Source: Haplomitrium mnioides | Lineage: Eukaryota; Marchantiophyta; Haplomitriopsida; Calobryales | Length of the DNA: 35,578 nucleotides | NCBI GenBank assembly: GCA_049999725.1 | Contig: JBNGIS010022135.1 | Location: 1-35,578, forward strand | Direction: 5' to 3' | Shown here: positions 19,777 to 31,093 of the stretch, one piece after another | Numbering within the stretch: the first letter of the stretch is position 1 | Layout: the number at the start of each line of letters is the position of its first letter | The notes under the pieces: model-generated | What the model was told of the DNA's origin: nothing | The model's input: only the letters and a program-made list of their open reading frames with translations | Database searches by the model: none | Position numbers and translations under genes: made by a program

Positions 19777-21758
19777 TCAAGACTTGAGCTTTCAAGCTCG
19801 GAGAAGATTCACAAATTTGGGTTTACGATGTGGAACCACAAAAGCTTTCTATAGAATGCAGCAAGTGGGGACATTCATTTTCAAAATCTGACCGAAAGTA
19901 GTATTGGCTGGTCTGGATGCCATATCCTTAAAGAAGTCATAATCAGTGATGCCTTTAAGGGGAGATTCACTCATTGTCTAGGTTTTAGATTTGCAAACAC
20001 GTGGCAGCTCTTAGGCAAGGGCCAAAATTGGAATAGAAGCTGGAGGGACCGAAGAGCTTGGCACTGACGGATGTGGTAGCAATGGCGCAACTATAGCAAC
20101 AAAAAAGGGGTGCACTGGATGGAGAGGAGGAGGGATTGTCATCTCGGATGATCAAAGAAGGGGTACGCACAGTAGGAGATGGGAAAGGAGGAGTGGGAAG
20201 TATGGAGGAAGGGATAGACACTAGAGTTGGGATCAGAAGTTGAAGTTGATTGCCAAAATGAAGAGTTACATTCACAGAAACCACTTCAATTTGATGAAGA
20301 CTCTGTGTGGACGATTGATGAACTGAATTGGGCAATTGAAGTACTGGCCCGTGGGTTGGAATTGCAACTTGCGGTACTATGAAGAGGATAGGCATAGGTT
20401 GAGGAATGGAAGACTACTAAACTAGTGGAGCGGGCAGTTGTTGTGGTTGATAGTAGGTGATTTGAAGAGGAGACGGAGCAACATAGGAAGATTGTTGTGG
20501 ATCAGATGCATGTTGGGAAAGAGTACCTTGGTTGATATGGATGCTATTGGGGGTAGTGATGATATGGGGATTGGGCAATCTACTGATTTCAACCCTGATA
20601 ATACTGTTGTGATCTTGGATGAGGATAATCACAGACGATGTGATCGATTTTGTTGCAATTGTAACAACTATGGGGCTTTGAGGTAGACAAATAGATTGGT
20701 ACTGGTAGCTAGCCTGTTATGGAGCATACTGCTATTGGTAGATAGCCATAGGAGCTTGATATTGAGAGGGAGGTGGAGGAGCAAGCATTGGAGGGACAGT
20801 TTGAGCATGTTGTACAAGTGTTTGGTTTACTTCTAGAGTTGCTTGTGTCATGGTTGCTTTGATTCTGCTCCAAATAGGGCAAATATTACTGGCTTGATTA
20901 GATAATAGACAAATGTCACACCAAGAAATCAAAGGACAAGCCTCTAGAGGTGAATGTTGCTTGCTAAAGTGGGTGCACCATACATTTGAACAAAGAAAAG
21001 AAGAGTTGGGACGGGACTTGAATTCACCATCTCAAGTTTCAAGGTGGCAATCTAGTCCGGACATGAAGCAACTTCGGCCAATTTAGCCTTTAAATCCAAA
21101 TTAGAGGCAAGAGACAAAATTGACAATGATGGAGTTGGGGGCAGCACATTCAATGAAGTAGTGGACAAGAGACCATGCATAGAGGAATAGGATCATGACT
21201 AATCGATCACTGACAAAGAAGAAGATGAGGCAAATCGATCCCGACGGAAGAGCATTTTATTATAGAACCTTGCCAAATGAATTACACGCTCTAGTGTCTA
21301 GAGGTTCTAGAGCGAGATATATTCTTGAATAACATTAGAAAGGCCTTTAATGAAAAATTTAGTCCGATCATCATCGAGTGGGGGAGTTCTTTGTTTGCTC
21401 ACAGCAACTTTAAAGTGATTGCTATAATCTTGAATGGATTCATCGGCGTACATTTTATTACATAACAATTTATCCCAAGCATGATCGAAATGGTAAGCAG
21501 AGCAAAATCTATCCAAAAAGATAGCTTGAAGATATTGCTATGATGGTACTGCAACGACTTCACAAAAATACCAATTGATGGCATCACCATCCAATAGAGT
21601 AGGGAATTGGAAACAAAAGACATCTGCGAGATTGCCAATTATGACTGCTAAAGAAAAAATCTATTCATGTGAATGTCCGCATCGACAGAATCTACAGACA
21701 TCTGACCATTGAATTTTTGACACGAGTAACGAGATGGTTGGGCCAGAAGGAAAGCCAT
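19777..21758 (-). pseudogene. gag: Gypsy gag with zinc finger and P/Q-rich tail, broken
   Basis: Gag starts at the minus-strand ATG at 21758 (MAFLLAQPSRYSCQKFNGQM). The Retrotrans_gag core follows: FPTLLDGDAINWYF, an in-frame TAG, AIFLDRFCSAYHF, then DESIQDYSNHFKVAV and FFIKGLSNVIQEY to a stop at 21307. Near 20900 a zinc finger reads WCDICLLSNQASNIC, with the CCHC spacing but Gln in place of His. Downstream to about 19985 the frames are rich in Pro, Gln and Ser (MLAPPPPSQYQAP, PQQLPAPLV). Several frameshifts separate the parts. Open frames on the + strand here are shadows. Confidence 0.82.
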
Positions 21759-22813
21759 GGTGATAGGAATGGAAATGAGGGTAGGGGAGATCAGCAACTC
21801 GAAAGGCGTGAGAGGTGCAAGCTGGGAAGGAGTGGGAATTTGGAGGCTACGACGTGAATAACATTCTGATTAAGTAGAGGACACGAAAGGTTGCCTCATA
21901 CACAAACATGGAGTAAGGTGTGTTTCAGACAACAGAACTAAAAATCCAAACGATCCTCTTAATGCCACAGAAGAAGAGGGGAGAATAGAAGCAAAAATCA
22001 AGTCTAGCCTTGGCTGCTATTGCAATGGAAAAAGGTAGAGTGTGGCACTTAAAGAGAAGGATTGGAAAAGTAATTTTTGGGGTCTAATCCAACAAGTGAA
22101 CCCAAGCTGGTAAGAAGGAACCAATTTTGTTTTGGTTTTCAATTGTAAACTAAAAAGAGGATAATATGGTGTTGGAGCAATCGCAAGTGAGGAGAGGTAG
22201 AAGGGAAGCTATCATACTATAAGCAAGAGAGTCCAATGCAATATGAGTCAAGTGAGGCTACCACAATTCGGAGGAAGTAAGGCTATCGCAAATTTCCATC
22301 AGACAAAGGCAACATCGGTCATAGCTAATGCAATTCCAAGTAAGGCAAAGACTAAGTAGTAACTACAAAGCAAGAATTGAAAATCAATGATAGACAAGAC
22401 CAAGAAAACAAGGCAAGGCGAGCACTTCTGGTGGGGAAAAGCAATCAAATGTGTTTATAGGTCACAACAAGGGTATCTTCAAAGCTCAATGAGTCTAGAA
22501 GAATTCAAGTGGCTAACAACCAAATAGTGTCAACTATCTCTAACCACATGTAGTACACAAACAAGGAAAGATCCATGTCAGAGGCAGCAGCCATTTCGAC
22601 ATATGACAACATTGTAAGGAGTAGCAATTCAACGGGCACAAGATGGAACAACAAGAATGGGGCAAAGGAAGTGGCATTGGTACAAAAAAGGCGAGGGCAT
22701 AGAGGGAGGAGCCCTCTAAAGTGGGTGCAAAGGGAAGGGGGAGAAGAGGGGAGAAAAGGTTGTGCACTGTCGTTCTGGTTGTAGCATAGATGTGTTTCTT
22801 GTGTATCGGATTC
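21759..22813 (-). other. Gypsy leader between 5' LTR and gag
   Basis: About 1 kb with no protein signal. Overlapping open frames on both strands at 22505-22882 have no recognisable motif. The primer site cannot be identified next to 22813: the minus strand reads GAATCCGATACAC where a TGG-starting site would be expected. Confidence 0.5.
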
Positions 22814-25473
22814 TGTTGCAGCTAGTGGGAGTATTCCTACAAGCAACAAATCAGACAAAGTGATTGCAAACACAAATATCACGGATGTCTAACCCAAAAT
22901 GACCACTACATCTCGGGAATTTACACAACTCAACACCATAGATTAATATGAGTACATGAAGGTAAGACATTCACGAGCAGAATAATGAGAGAGAAGACGA
23001 ATGTGATTGAAAACAATCAAGAAAAGGTGCGACTCAATGGGTTCTCGTGGAAACAAGGGTGCCAGAATAGGGCATCTATTCACAATGTTAGGATTTAATT
23101 TCATATTGTTCAATTAGAACTGAGCTGATCCTTGAGTGAGTCTGATAGATCAGATCTAAGGCAAAACGAAAATTCACATGGATCAAAGGAGGCAAAATGG
23201 AAACTCCAATGTATCGGCTAAGGAAAGAAATGGCGACGCCAATGACACATATACAATGCAAACAAGAACTTAGATAGCACGGGAAAATTGAAGCGGTGAC
23301 TCCGATAGAACGGAGATACCATTGGTTAGTACAAGAGACCATCGGTTAAAGGGAGGGATCGATTGGCAGGTAACATCCACGCGGACGTTATCGGACACTA
23401 AAGACCAATCATCGAGTCAGCTATCAGGTAAGAAGGATGAAGTTAGATATACAGTTTGTTGGAGGCGTCGTTCCAACTTCCTTGTTGAAAACAACATCGA
23501 GCGGCGGCAAAGGATTGTAAAAGAGAAACCTAAGGGCATTCGGAGGAACCAATGATCGTTGACCATACCAAAGAGGTGTTCGGGATCTATGGATAAAAAA
23601 AATGGCTTAGGACCGAGGATTAGAGAAAAATGAAACGTGAGGGACCTTGGGATAAAAGGAGGAATCAACACATGACCTATAGATAAAAGACAAGAGTAGT
23701 GAAAGAGTATACCAATGGAATGTGAACTGCACATATCCATGAAGAATCGTTCAAGCAATTCAAGATGCAATGAGTCTAATGAATCATCTTCTACAAATAT
23801 GGCTATGATCGGTCTCTTCTAATTGTAAGAGAGGGAATATGAATGAAAATAATATGCTATAGTTGCAAACACAAGTGTGGCAAGTAAGAACTCTTTACTC
23901 ATGTAGAGTAATACATGTGCTATGGACTCAATGGTCCATATTCTTGAGAATCTAAGAGCCACTAGTGCTCAACTAATGAACCAGCAGTATATAACCAATG
24001 GTCAAAGAGCTTAGTTTGTGCATCTTAGGCTGAAATCCACATAAACCAAATAACCGCTTACTAATACAGATCCAAGGTAATACACAACATTGATCAAGGC
24101 TTCTTTTTATCGGATGGAGTTCTTTTTCTTATGATCTAGACATTAATATGCTACAATTATCAAGAGAAACATATATAAAGTAAAGAGGCAAGGCCTTTTT
24201 TTTTAGGTTGGCCTTCTATTTCTTACCTCAACATCTAGATATTTCTCCAAGTAAGACACCATATACAACAAAACTGTCACATAGATATAGACAAGGAAAC
24301 ACACATATACACACTTACTAACCTAGCTACGAAATGGGAGCGTCACCATCAAAACAACTCAATAACCCTCAAACCAAAACGTCGATAGTAGAGGCTCTCT
24401 ATAGGATATGTACATAAGGCCGATTTGCAAATCTTACCAAGTAGACTTGGCACCACAACTTCTCTAACACAAATGAAAGAAATTTGTCTTTTTGTATTCT
24501 CCACTATCTCTTCTTCTTCTCATCTACTTGTTTCACAACACTCAAAGACACAATTAGATCGTCTCCCTCATATAAGCATGCTCAAAGTCTCCTCACAATG
24601 TCCACCAAAGCATTATATCCATCAGAATTCTCTCAACACACCCCATAAGACTGTTTCTCCAACTGATGGTAGATCCTTATCTTCTCCATTTCTTCTCTCT
24701 TCTGAGCAAGAGTCACCTTGTTTGACAATCTGCCAAACGAGTGAGAGAGAGAACTCTGGCCGATATACCCTGACTATCTCAATTCCCCAAAAACAGAAAA
24801 TATTTCTTGTTGCACTAGCCATTCGAACTCTCTTGGATTTTTCTTCATTAATTCCTCACCATCTTCCTTGTCCGGTATCCCTATTTTTTCCCATTTCCAC
24901 TGACAAAGACCTTTCTTTGACCGAGTCTTGATCGATGATGAATATGATTTCCGGATCTCCTCTAGTGCTCCCTATGTGCTTACTTGACTTCTTAATTACA
25001 AATGTTTAAATAGAATATTTAAACAAATCTATAAGAAAGAAAGGACATAAAACCATCCCAAAACTTCTTTAGAATTTGCTCACCATATTTGGATCAACCA
25101 TTTCTCTAGAACTTCCTCATAGTTGGCTAGTTTCTTGATCGGAGTTGATTTGCACTTGACTAAACTTGCCGTCTAAACTTTAATTTGAATCTAACCTAAA
25201 GCATAATTCCTAATATAACAAAATATAACAAAATATAACTTTTGGAGAATTAATCATATTTTTGTATTTGCCAAAGATGTTGAAGAGCTGATGAAACTTC
25301 AATGTAGATCTTGTTCCTTTGAAGATACTTTGATGAAGGTCTCATTTCCTTGCAAGTGCTTTGATGTCAAACCAATTCTATTGAAGATACATTGATGTAG
25401 ATCCTATTAGCTTCTTTTTATGTCTTTTCGACTTCTTCTATTGCACAATTCTTCTCAACCTTATGTTGTAACA
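22814..25473 (-). repeat. Gypsy 5' LTR
   Basis: About 2.66 kb matching the 3' LTR. The minus-strand start TGTTACAACATAAGG is intact at 25473; the other end is taken at TGTTGCAGC (22814) but could lie up to about 30 bp away. It has segments missing from the 3' LTR (about 85 bp near 23785-23870, and another near 23375-23430). It preserves the uninterrupted target of the solo LTR near 23010. Confidence 0.8.
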
Positions 25474-26475
25474 AGCATATATTATGTCCACCATTGATGC
25501 TAGATAAATCTTTTTGCTTAGCTTGTCTACAAACACCACAATGGCAGTAAACCCATGAGGCATGGCTGGAAGAAAAATGATAAGATCTAAACTTAAATGT
25601 TCCAATAAGGAGGAGGAATCCATAGTGGTTGAAAAAAACCAATTGGTTTTTTATTTGAAGCCTTGTTTTGTGGACAACTTTAAAAAGAATGAACAAAGCC
25701 ACAAACATCTTGAGCTAGGTTTGGCCACCATAAAGTATGTTGAAGGAAATCTATAGTCTTATCTATCCCAAAATGTCTAGAGATTGGAATGTCATGTGGT
25801 TCTTGTAAAGAGGTCATTCAAACTGCAACATCTTGTGGAACATATACTTGATGGCCTTGATAGAGAATGCCATCCCGAATGGGAAAGGTATGATACTCAC
25901 CATCTTTGACCACATGACGTGCTCTAACAAGATTAAAGAAGGCATCTTCTTGTAACTTTTGTCAAAAGTCGTCATTGGTTGCTTCACCCAGATGTAATAT
26001 ACTAATATTTGCAACCTCCAATGTATTTAGTCTATGATCTGGTCTTCGTGAGAATGCATCAAGAATGGTGTGGAACCTTCTCAACTTGTACTCCAACTTA
26101 ATTTCATAGAGTTGTAGCTGATCTTCCTAGCGATGACAACGACTTGTCATATTTTCTAAGTGAATTGATTACAACAAGGGCTTGTGATTGGTGTGCATAA
26201 GTACACATTTTTCCAAAGGATAGTGTCTCAAAACCTTGGTAGCATAATCCATCGCCAATTGCTCTCTATCTCTTGCAAAATAACTTCTCTTCGTCGGATT
26301 TACTCGATGTGACATGAAGGCAATCAAATGAAGTCCATCCTCAAACTCTTGTTGTAATACTACTCCAATAGAAAAATTAGAGGCATCAAAATCAATTATA
26401 CAACGTGTCTTTGGGCCATATGATCGTAGAATTGAACGAGAAGATACTGCATCCTTGAGTTGTTGAGATGCCTGT
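25474..26475 (-). pseudogene. pol: Second Ty3/gypsy pol fragment (chromovirus-like RNase H to integrase)
   Basis: A different gypsy lineage on the minus strand. 26169-26475 is RT/RNase H: LKDAVSSRSILRSYGPKTRC, IIDFDASNFSIGVVLQQEF, FMSHRVNPTKRSYFARDREQ. Next comes a linker readable with two TGA stops (GILYQGHQVYVPQDVAV). The integrase finger reads HDIPISRHFGIDKTIDFLQH and TLWWPNLAQDV. The integrase core reads LSLDLIIFLP and TAIVVFVDKLSKKIYL, with the first catalytic Asp. The fragment is cut at 25473 by the gypsy 5' LTR and at 26476 by element C. The missing downstream half is not found on the far side of the big gypsy element. Confidence 0.88.
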
Positions 26476-26510
26476 AACAATTGCTACTTTGAACCAGAAA
26501 CCGCTACTCA
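26476..26510 (-). repeat. Shared 35-bp terminal block, copy C
   Basis: Minus strand: TGAGTAG, 9 variable bases, then TGGTTCAAAGTAGCAATTG. It ends at a TGTTACA junction inside gypsy RNase H codons. Confidence 0.82.
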
Positions 26511-27439
26511 ATTCTTTTTGTATTTTGTGTTGAATTGTTGTTTACAAATTTATGCTTCAAAATTTACATTTCTAGATAGTTACAAAATTTTCCATCCAAA
26601 AAACAATTTGTCAACATGAAGTTTGCTTTATTGAGATACATACATGTTGTGTTTTGAAAAACATTTAATGTTCAATATTTGGTAAGAAAAAATAAAAATA
26701 CAACATTATATTATTGTAAGATAAGAAGACAAGAAAGAATATTGAAAAAATATGATAAAGTTAAATATTCATATTTTAAAATTTTCTTATCATTTTCAAA
26801 AAACCTTTGAGATACAAAATCCTAAAACATTTACAAAGAAAAAATCCAAAAAAAGATGATGTTGCAACATGTACTAAGATTTATATCTCTAATCTGGTAT
26901 GAGATGCTTTGAACTTCTATTTACTTATGAAATAGATAAAAATGAAAAAGAAGAGTTATGCTTGAATAGACTTCAAGCTTGTATATCATAAAAATATGAT
27001 GTCTTTTATTAAAATCAATCTAACATTTTTATGCCCGCATGTAGTCAATCAATAGTAACTTCAAAAATTAAATATCCAAAATAAAATCACAAGAGCAACT
27101 CACGTGTAGAATAATATCGTAATTGAAGATTGTAAGAAAATATAATACTCATCAAACAAAACAAATCAAAAACTAACAAATGAAGAAAACTTTTGCAAAA
27201 ATATAAATCAGTCAAAAAGAGACTTCCATGCGAGCATAGACTTTGTTACTTACATTTACCAAAACCAATGGGTTTCATTCAAAATTTATTTTTTTCAGAA
27301 AAAAAGAGATCGTCAAGAAAATACTAAATAACTTTTTTTAAATGTTACAAGAATCAAAGATCTTTTACCAAAATAAAAAAGATCGAGGACAAGATATTTT
27401 TTAAGAACAAATGCTTTATTATTTACAAAATATAGATCA

Positions 27440-27775
27440 TCATGCAGCTTTAGCTTCAGTCTTGTCCTCTTCAAGAGAAATAGTCTCTTCCAAATCAACA
27501 GACTGAGAAGTTGGGGCATCTGCAGCCGCAAGAGAATCTAGTTGGGACTTTCTAGTCCCAAAAGTTGCAACAAAATCCCCAAAAGTATAGCAATACTAAG
27601 AGAAACATGCTTCTTATGGTATGAGTAGAAAATCTGGGATTTAGTGACATCACATGGCAAAGAAGCCATTATCAATACTCTTTGAGGAATATAGATAGAG
27701 TGACATCTATCATATTCAACAACAATACAACTTTGCATTAATGTGAGAGCATGGACAAGACCTATACCCAACCTA
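27440..27775 (-). pseudogene. Element C relic, last exon with acidic C-terminal tail
   Basis: A splice-acceptor-like TTTACTCTAG precedes a frame reading GIGLVHALTLMQSCIVVEYD, then YIPQRVLIMASLPCDV and FYSYHKKHVSLSI. A one-base frameshift near 27570-27580 at a GGGG run links to DFVATFGTRKSQLDSLAAAD. The tail is Ser/Glu-rich (DLEETISLEEDKTEAKAA) and ends at a TGA at 27440-27442. The Q/K/E-rich acidic end looks like a genuine protein C-terminus. Function unknown. Confidence 0.5.
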
Positions 27776-27840
27776 GAGTAAAGATCTAATACCTAATCTT
27801 TCTCTAAAGACACTTAAGTGGTCAATAAACGTTTTTTACA

Positions 27841-28085
27841 AAACCTAAGGCTTTTGGTACACATTCACAAGAGCATCATTTTCTTGATGTTTTAGTTTTG
27901 AGGAAACTGTTGAACATCTAAAAATGCTCCACATTATTTGTCGAGAACGGCCACTTGCATCTTCAAATAGTAAGTTGAAGAGCTTCATATTGCATTTTTC
28001 CTCCTTTGTCCAGTAACCCACAGTCCAATACTCGTGGGCATGAGCAATTTTGGAACCACCCAAATGATGGATGTTGGTTTTGTCC
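27841..28085 (-). pseudogene. Element C relic, penultimate exon
   Basis: After an acceptor-like ATTACTATAG (ending 28086) the frame reads DKTNIHHLGGSKIAHAHEYW, TVGYWTKEEKCNMKLFNLLF, and EDASGRSRQIMWSIFRCSTV, to a stop at 27845. It is an uninterrupted frame of about 80 residues rich in W, H and K. A short intron-like segment (about 27776-27840) separates it from the last exon. No family recognised. Confidence 0.5.
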
Positions 28086-28165
28086 CTATAGTAATCAAAA
28101 CAAAGAATTTAAAAGAAGTGGAAACAAAATAAACTAAAACATAAAAAAATCAGAACAAAACTTAC

Positions 28166-28719
28166 CACATGTCGTGGTTGATAGTATAGCAAATATCCAA
28201 AAGGGCATCCTCTAGGATGTCAAATTGTTGCGAAGAATAAATAATTTCAAAAGACCAAAAATCTGAAGTAGTTACAACCGCAAACAAGGATCATATCAAA
28301 AATATCATCTTCGTTGAAGGGCTTGGAGTCGTCATGCCTACATTTCTTAAGGTTGCACCTTTAAGGAATGTGAGCGACAACTAAAGTCAAACTTCTTGGT
28401 TTCACCAAGCCATTTAGCTATCATGCGTTGGACTCCCAGTGGACTTGATAATACGGCATGTTAAATCCGTCTACATAGGACTGTAAGTCCTAGTATTATT
28501 CTTTGGTCACTCCTTCAACATGAGAGACAACATCATCATTTTTTTGCTTGGACTTCCACTCTCTAGCTTTCTAACAGTGGAGCAGAAAGGTAGGAGGGTA
28601 GGACACCAAGGTTGAGGCTTGGTCTTGATCTTTATGGGCTTCTTTGATCCCAAATCTCTTTTTTCCTTTAGCAGTCGCTGTCAATTTTTTGGCAAGCTAC
28701 CTTTTGAATGTTTTGTCAC
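28166..28719 (-). pseudogene. Element C relic, middle exon (YVDGFNMPYY domain), frameshifted
   Basis: It starts after an acceptor-like TATATTTTTTTCAAG. A basic stretch (KKPIKIKTKPQP) comes first. After a frameshift SYVDGFNMPYYQVHWESNA and RMIAKWLGETKKFDFSC follow. After another, KKCRHDDSKPFNEDDIFDMI and LVCGCNYFRF. The last part, EIIYSSQQFDILEDALLDIC ... INHDM, ends at a donor-like GTAAG (28165-28161). Each piece reads as ordinary protein, so this was once coding. Several stops and at least three frameshifts make it a pseudogene. Confidence 0.5.
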
Positions 28720-29400
28720 CTTGAAAAAAATATAGAGAAATGTATTAGGGGAGAATTTTAAAACTAAAAACTTGAAGTCAAAAAAAGGAGAGTTAATGCA
28801 AAGATGGACTTAAGAGTCCATGCTCTCTTGGAGACTTTAGTCTATGCAAGCAAGGACTTTAAAGTCTACATGCATATGGGCTCAAGAGTCCAAACACTCT
28901 ACAAGTCTAGAGCTTTTTACTCCAAAAGCATATGTTCTCTTGAACCCTTGTGTGCTTGTACTCTTGAGCTGATGCATACATAGACTTCAGATTCCCAACA
29001 TGCTTGGACTTTAGAGACCATACTCGTATGGATTGTGAAGTCCATACACGCGGAAGCTCAAAAGTCCATGGGCATATGGGCTCAAGTGAACAAGCGCTCT
29101 TGGGCTCAAGACTCCATTGAGTATGGAGATATAGTCTACGTGAGTGTAAACCAAAGAGTCCATATGCATATGAAAGAAACTCGATAAACGAATGTACATT
29201 CAAATAATTCAAACAAACTTTTAAAAACAAATTTGGTGAGCGAAACAAAAGTACTTACCAACGACTTCTTGAAACTCAAATAGAAAGAGAACATCTTTGA
29301 TTCCTCTATATGGATGGGATCTTCTATCCTAGCCTCCTTCCAAGAACTGCAACACACCTTCGAACAAATGGATTTTACCATAATGGCCAAAACTTTATAC
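28720..29400 (-). repeat. Element C intron with dispersed GACTT/AGTCCATG minisatellite
   Basis: The intron-like segment runs from a donor-like GAG|GTATAAAG at 29400 to the CAAG acceptor at 28720. About 28800-29170 is packed with short motifs of 20-40 bp spacing, such as GGACTTTAGAGACCAT, GGGCTCAAGAGTCCA and TGCATATGGGCTCAAG. Open frames on the minus strand here (28907-29390) are made of this repeat and are not genes. Confidence 0.6.
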
Positions 29401-30330
29401 CTCTAGCTTCCAAGACATTTCTTTGATTGAAGGCTCTTTGGCTTCGACCCACTTCAAAACTGAAATTTTTATTTCATAAAGAAGACCCTGAAGAGACCTC
29501 TAAGGCATCGACTTCAGATACCCCATTCCTAGTGAACCTTTGGTCTTGGGCTTATGGCCTTTGACAAGATTCTTCTCCCACACACAAAAAATGCTTTGCT
29601 GCAACTGCTAGAGCTCTCCACTTCTAAAGGTCAGCTAGAACCATTTGTCTTGAGAAGTCACCGTCTTTTTAAGAGTTGACTTTGGCTTGAATTCCAAAGT
29701 CTCTAGCATAAGTTCTCTTTTTAATTTCTGGAATGATACCATCCCACTCTCTATGAATCTTTGATGCCAATACTTGACCTTTTGAGTCGACGTCATCTCC
29801 AACCGGTAGTGTTGGTTGTAATTGCCATTGGTTGCAAAACTTTGAGCCTCTATTGGTGTCAGCCCTACACAAACATAGCAATTGTAGAGCAAAATCATTA
29901 GATTCTTTGATCGCTTTCTACTGTTTCGTAGTAGTACTTGTCATGGTTCTTGATGTCAAACCTTAACTTATCTTTCAGCCTGTACTTTGGGTCCACAACC
30001 ACAATAAAAAAAAATGCACATATTTGTTTGTGAGCATTCTCTTTGCTAGAAGCTCTACAAAATCTTTATTCAACCGCCTAGTTCATAATGGTCCATAGTT
30101 ATCCATTCTAGGTTTTGGCAAGTTCATCTTTTCGAGCTAGATTGTAATAGTTTCCTCTTGGACTCTGCACCGCTGGATTGCAGACTCCTTTATCTTATTC
30201 TTGTCTTCTTCATACATGGCCTAAGGATCAGCATGCTCTCTCTCTTAAAATATCCAGAGCCCTTTGTACACTTGCCTCCTTGCTCTTGATGTTAGCCGTT
30301 GCCCAAGCTCCGGCTGGATATCCTCCCTCT
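29401..30330 (-). pseudogene. Element C relic, first visible exon(s), 5' truncated by satellite
   Basis: Minus-strand coding character begins next to the satellite: GYPAGAWATANIKSKEASVQ and RALDILRE. A Glu/Lys-rich part follows (MYEEDKNKIKESAIQRCRVQ). Next are LNKDFVELLAKRMLTNKYVH, a frameshift at a T-run near 30010, and VVVDPKYRLKDKLRFDIKNH. The longest clean stretch (29635-29898) has YNQHYRLEMTSTQKVKYWHQ and RFIESGMVSFQKLKREL. It continues through three TAG stops to SIKEMSWKLE at a donor-like GTATAA. Most interrupting stops are TAG. Family unknown; the true start lies beyond the satellite junction. Confidence 0.5.
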
Positions 30331-31040
30331 GTAGACAACATATGTGTCTTTAATTTCTTATTACAAACATATGTGTCTTTAAATACTCTAAACCATAGAT
30401 AACATAACCATATCCATATGTGTACTTAAGTGCATATAACCATAGACAACATAACCATATCCATATGTTTCTTTTAACTACTTATAACCATAGACAACAT
30501 GGCTATATCTATATGTGTCTTTAATTACTTATAACCATAGACAACATAACTATATCTATATGTGTCTTTAATTACTTATAACCATAGACAACATATGTGT
30601 CCTTAAGTGCATAGAATAAAAAAAAACATAACCATATCCATATGTGTCTTTTAAGTACTTATAATCATAAACAACATAACCATATACATATGTGTATTTA
30701 AGTACTTATAACAATAGACAACATAACTATATCCAAATATGTCTTTAAGTACTTATAACCATAGACAACATAACCATATACTTATGTGTCTTTAAGCACT
30801 TATACCCATAGACACTATATGTGTCTTAAAGTACTTTAAAACAAAGACAACATAACCATATTCATATTTGTCTGTTAAGTACTTAAAACCATAGACAACA
30901 TGACCATATCCATATGTTTCTCTTAATTACTTGTAGCCATAAACAACATAGCCACATCTTTATATGTCTTTAAGTACTTATAACCATATACAACATAACC
31001 ATATAATCATATGTGTCTTTTAGTACTTATAACCAAAGAC

Positions 31041-31042
<2 letters not shown>

Positions 31043-31089
<47 letters not shown>
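31043..31089. repeat. (TA)n microsatellite, 47 bp
   Basis: Pure alternating TA within the satellite, placed where a CATATNTGTGTCTT segment would be. Confidence 0.98.

Positions 31090-31093
<4 letters not shown>

Larger units (their letters stand above)
11615..25473 (-). mobile_element. Ty3/gypsy LTR retrotransposon (Athila/Tat-like), old and degenerate
   Basis: Minus-strand element with long direct repeats at both ends: 11615-16117, interrupted by a solo LTR, and about 22814-25473. Inside, gag, protease, RT, RNase H and integrase follow in gypsy order on the minus strand. The integrase zinc finger (GYWWPTLFVDAHKF...CDACQR) and the gag finger type point to the Athila/Tat group. LTR copies differ by about 13% in a sampled 156-bp stretch and by several indels. 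All domains are broken. A convincing target duplication was not found: AGCAT follows 25473 but not the other end. The 11615 boundary is approximate. Confidence 0.85.
26476..30330 (-). mobile_element. Element C: unrecognised intron-containing element, minus strand, 5' truncated
   Basis: It interrupts the chromovirus-like pol, so it moved as an insertion. Its 3' terminus matches elements A and B over about 35 bp. A coding relic with plausible plant splice sites occupies 27440-30330, and about 950 bp of AT-rich non-coding sequence (26511-27439) lies between the last stop and the terminus. That 3' part also contains CATGCGAGCATAGACTTTG (near 27229), like the repeat motif of A and B. The upstream end merges into the 47-bp satellite, so the full length is unknown. 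I cannot match the protein to a named transposase or retroelement gene. Confidence 0.6.

Noticed and set aside
28907-29390. Minus-strand open frames of 60-113 residues
   Set aside because: Composed of the intron minisatellite and not continuous with the neighbouring exon frames.
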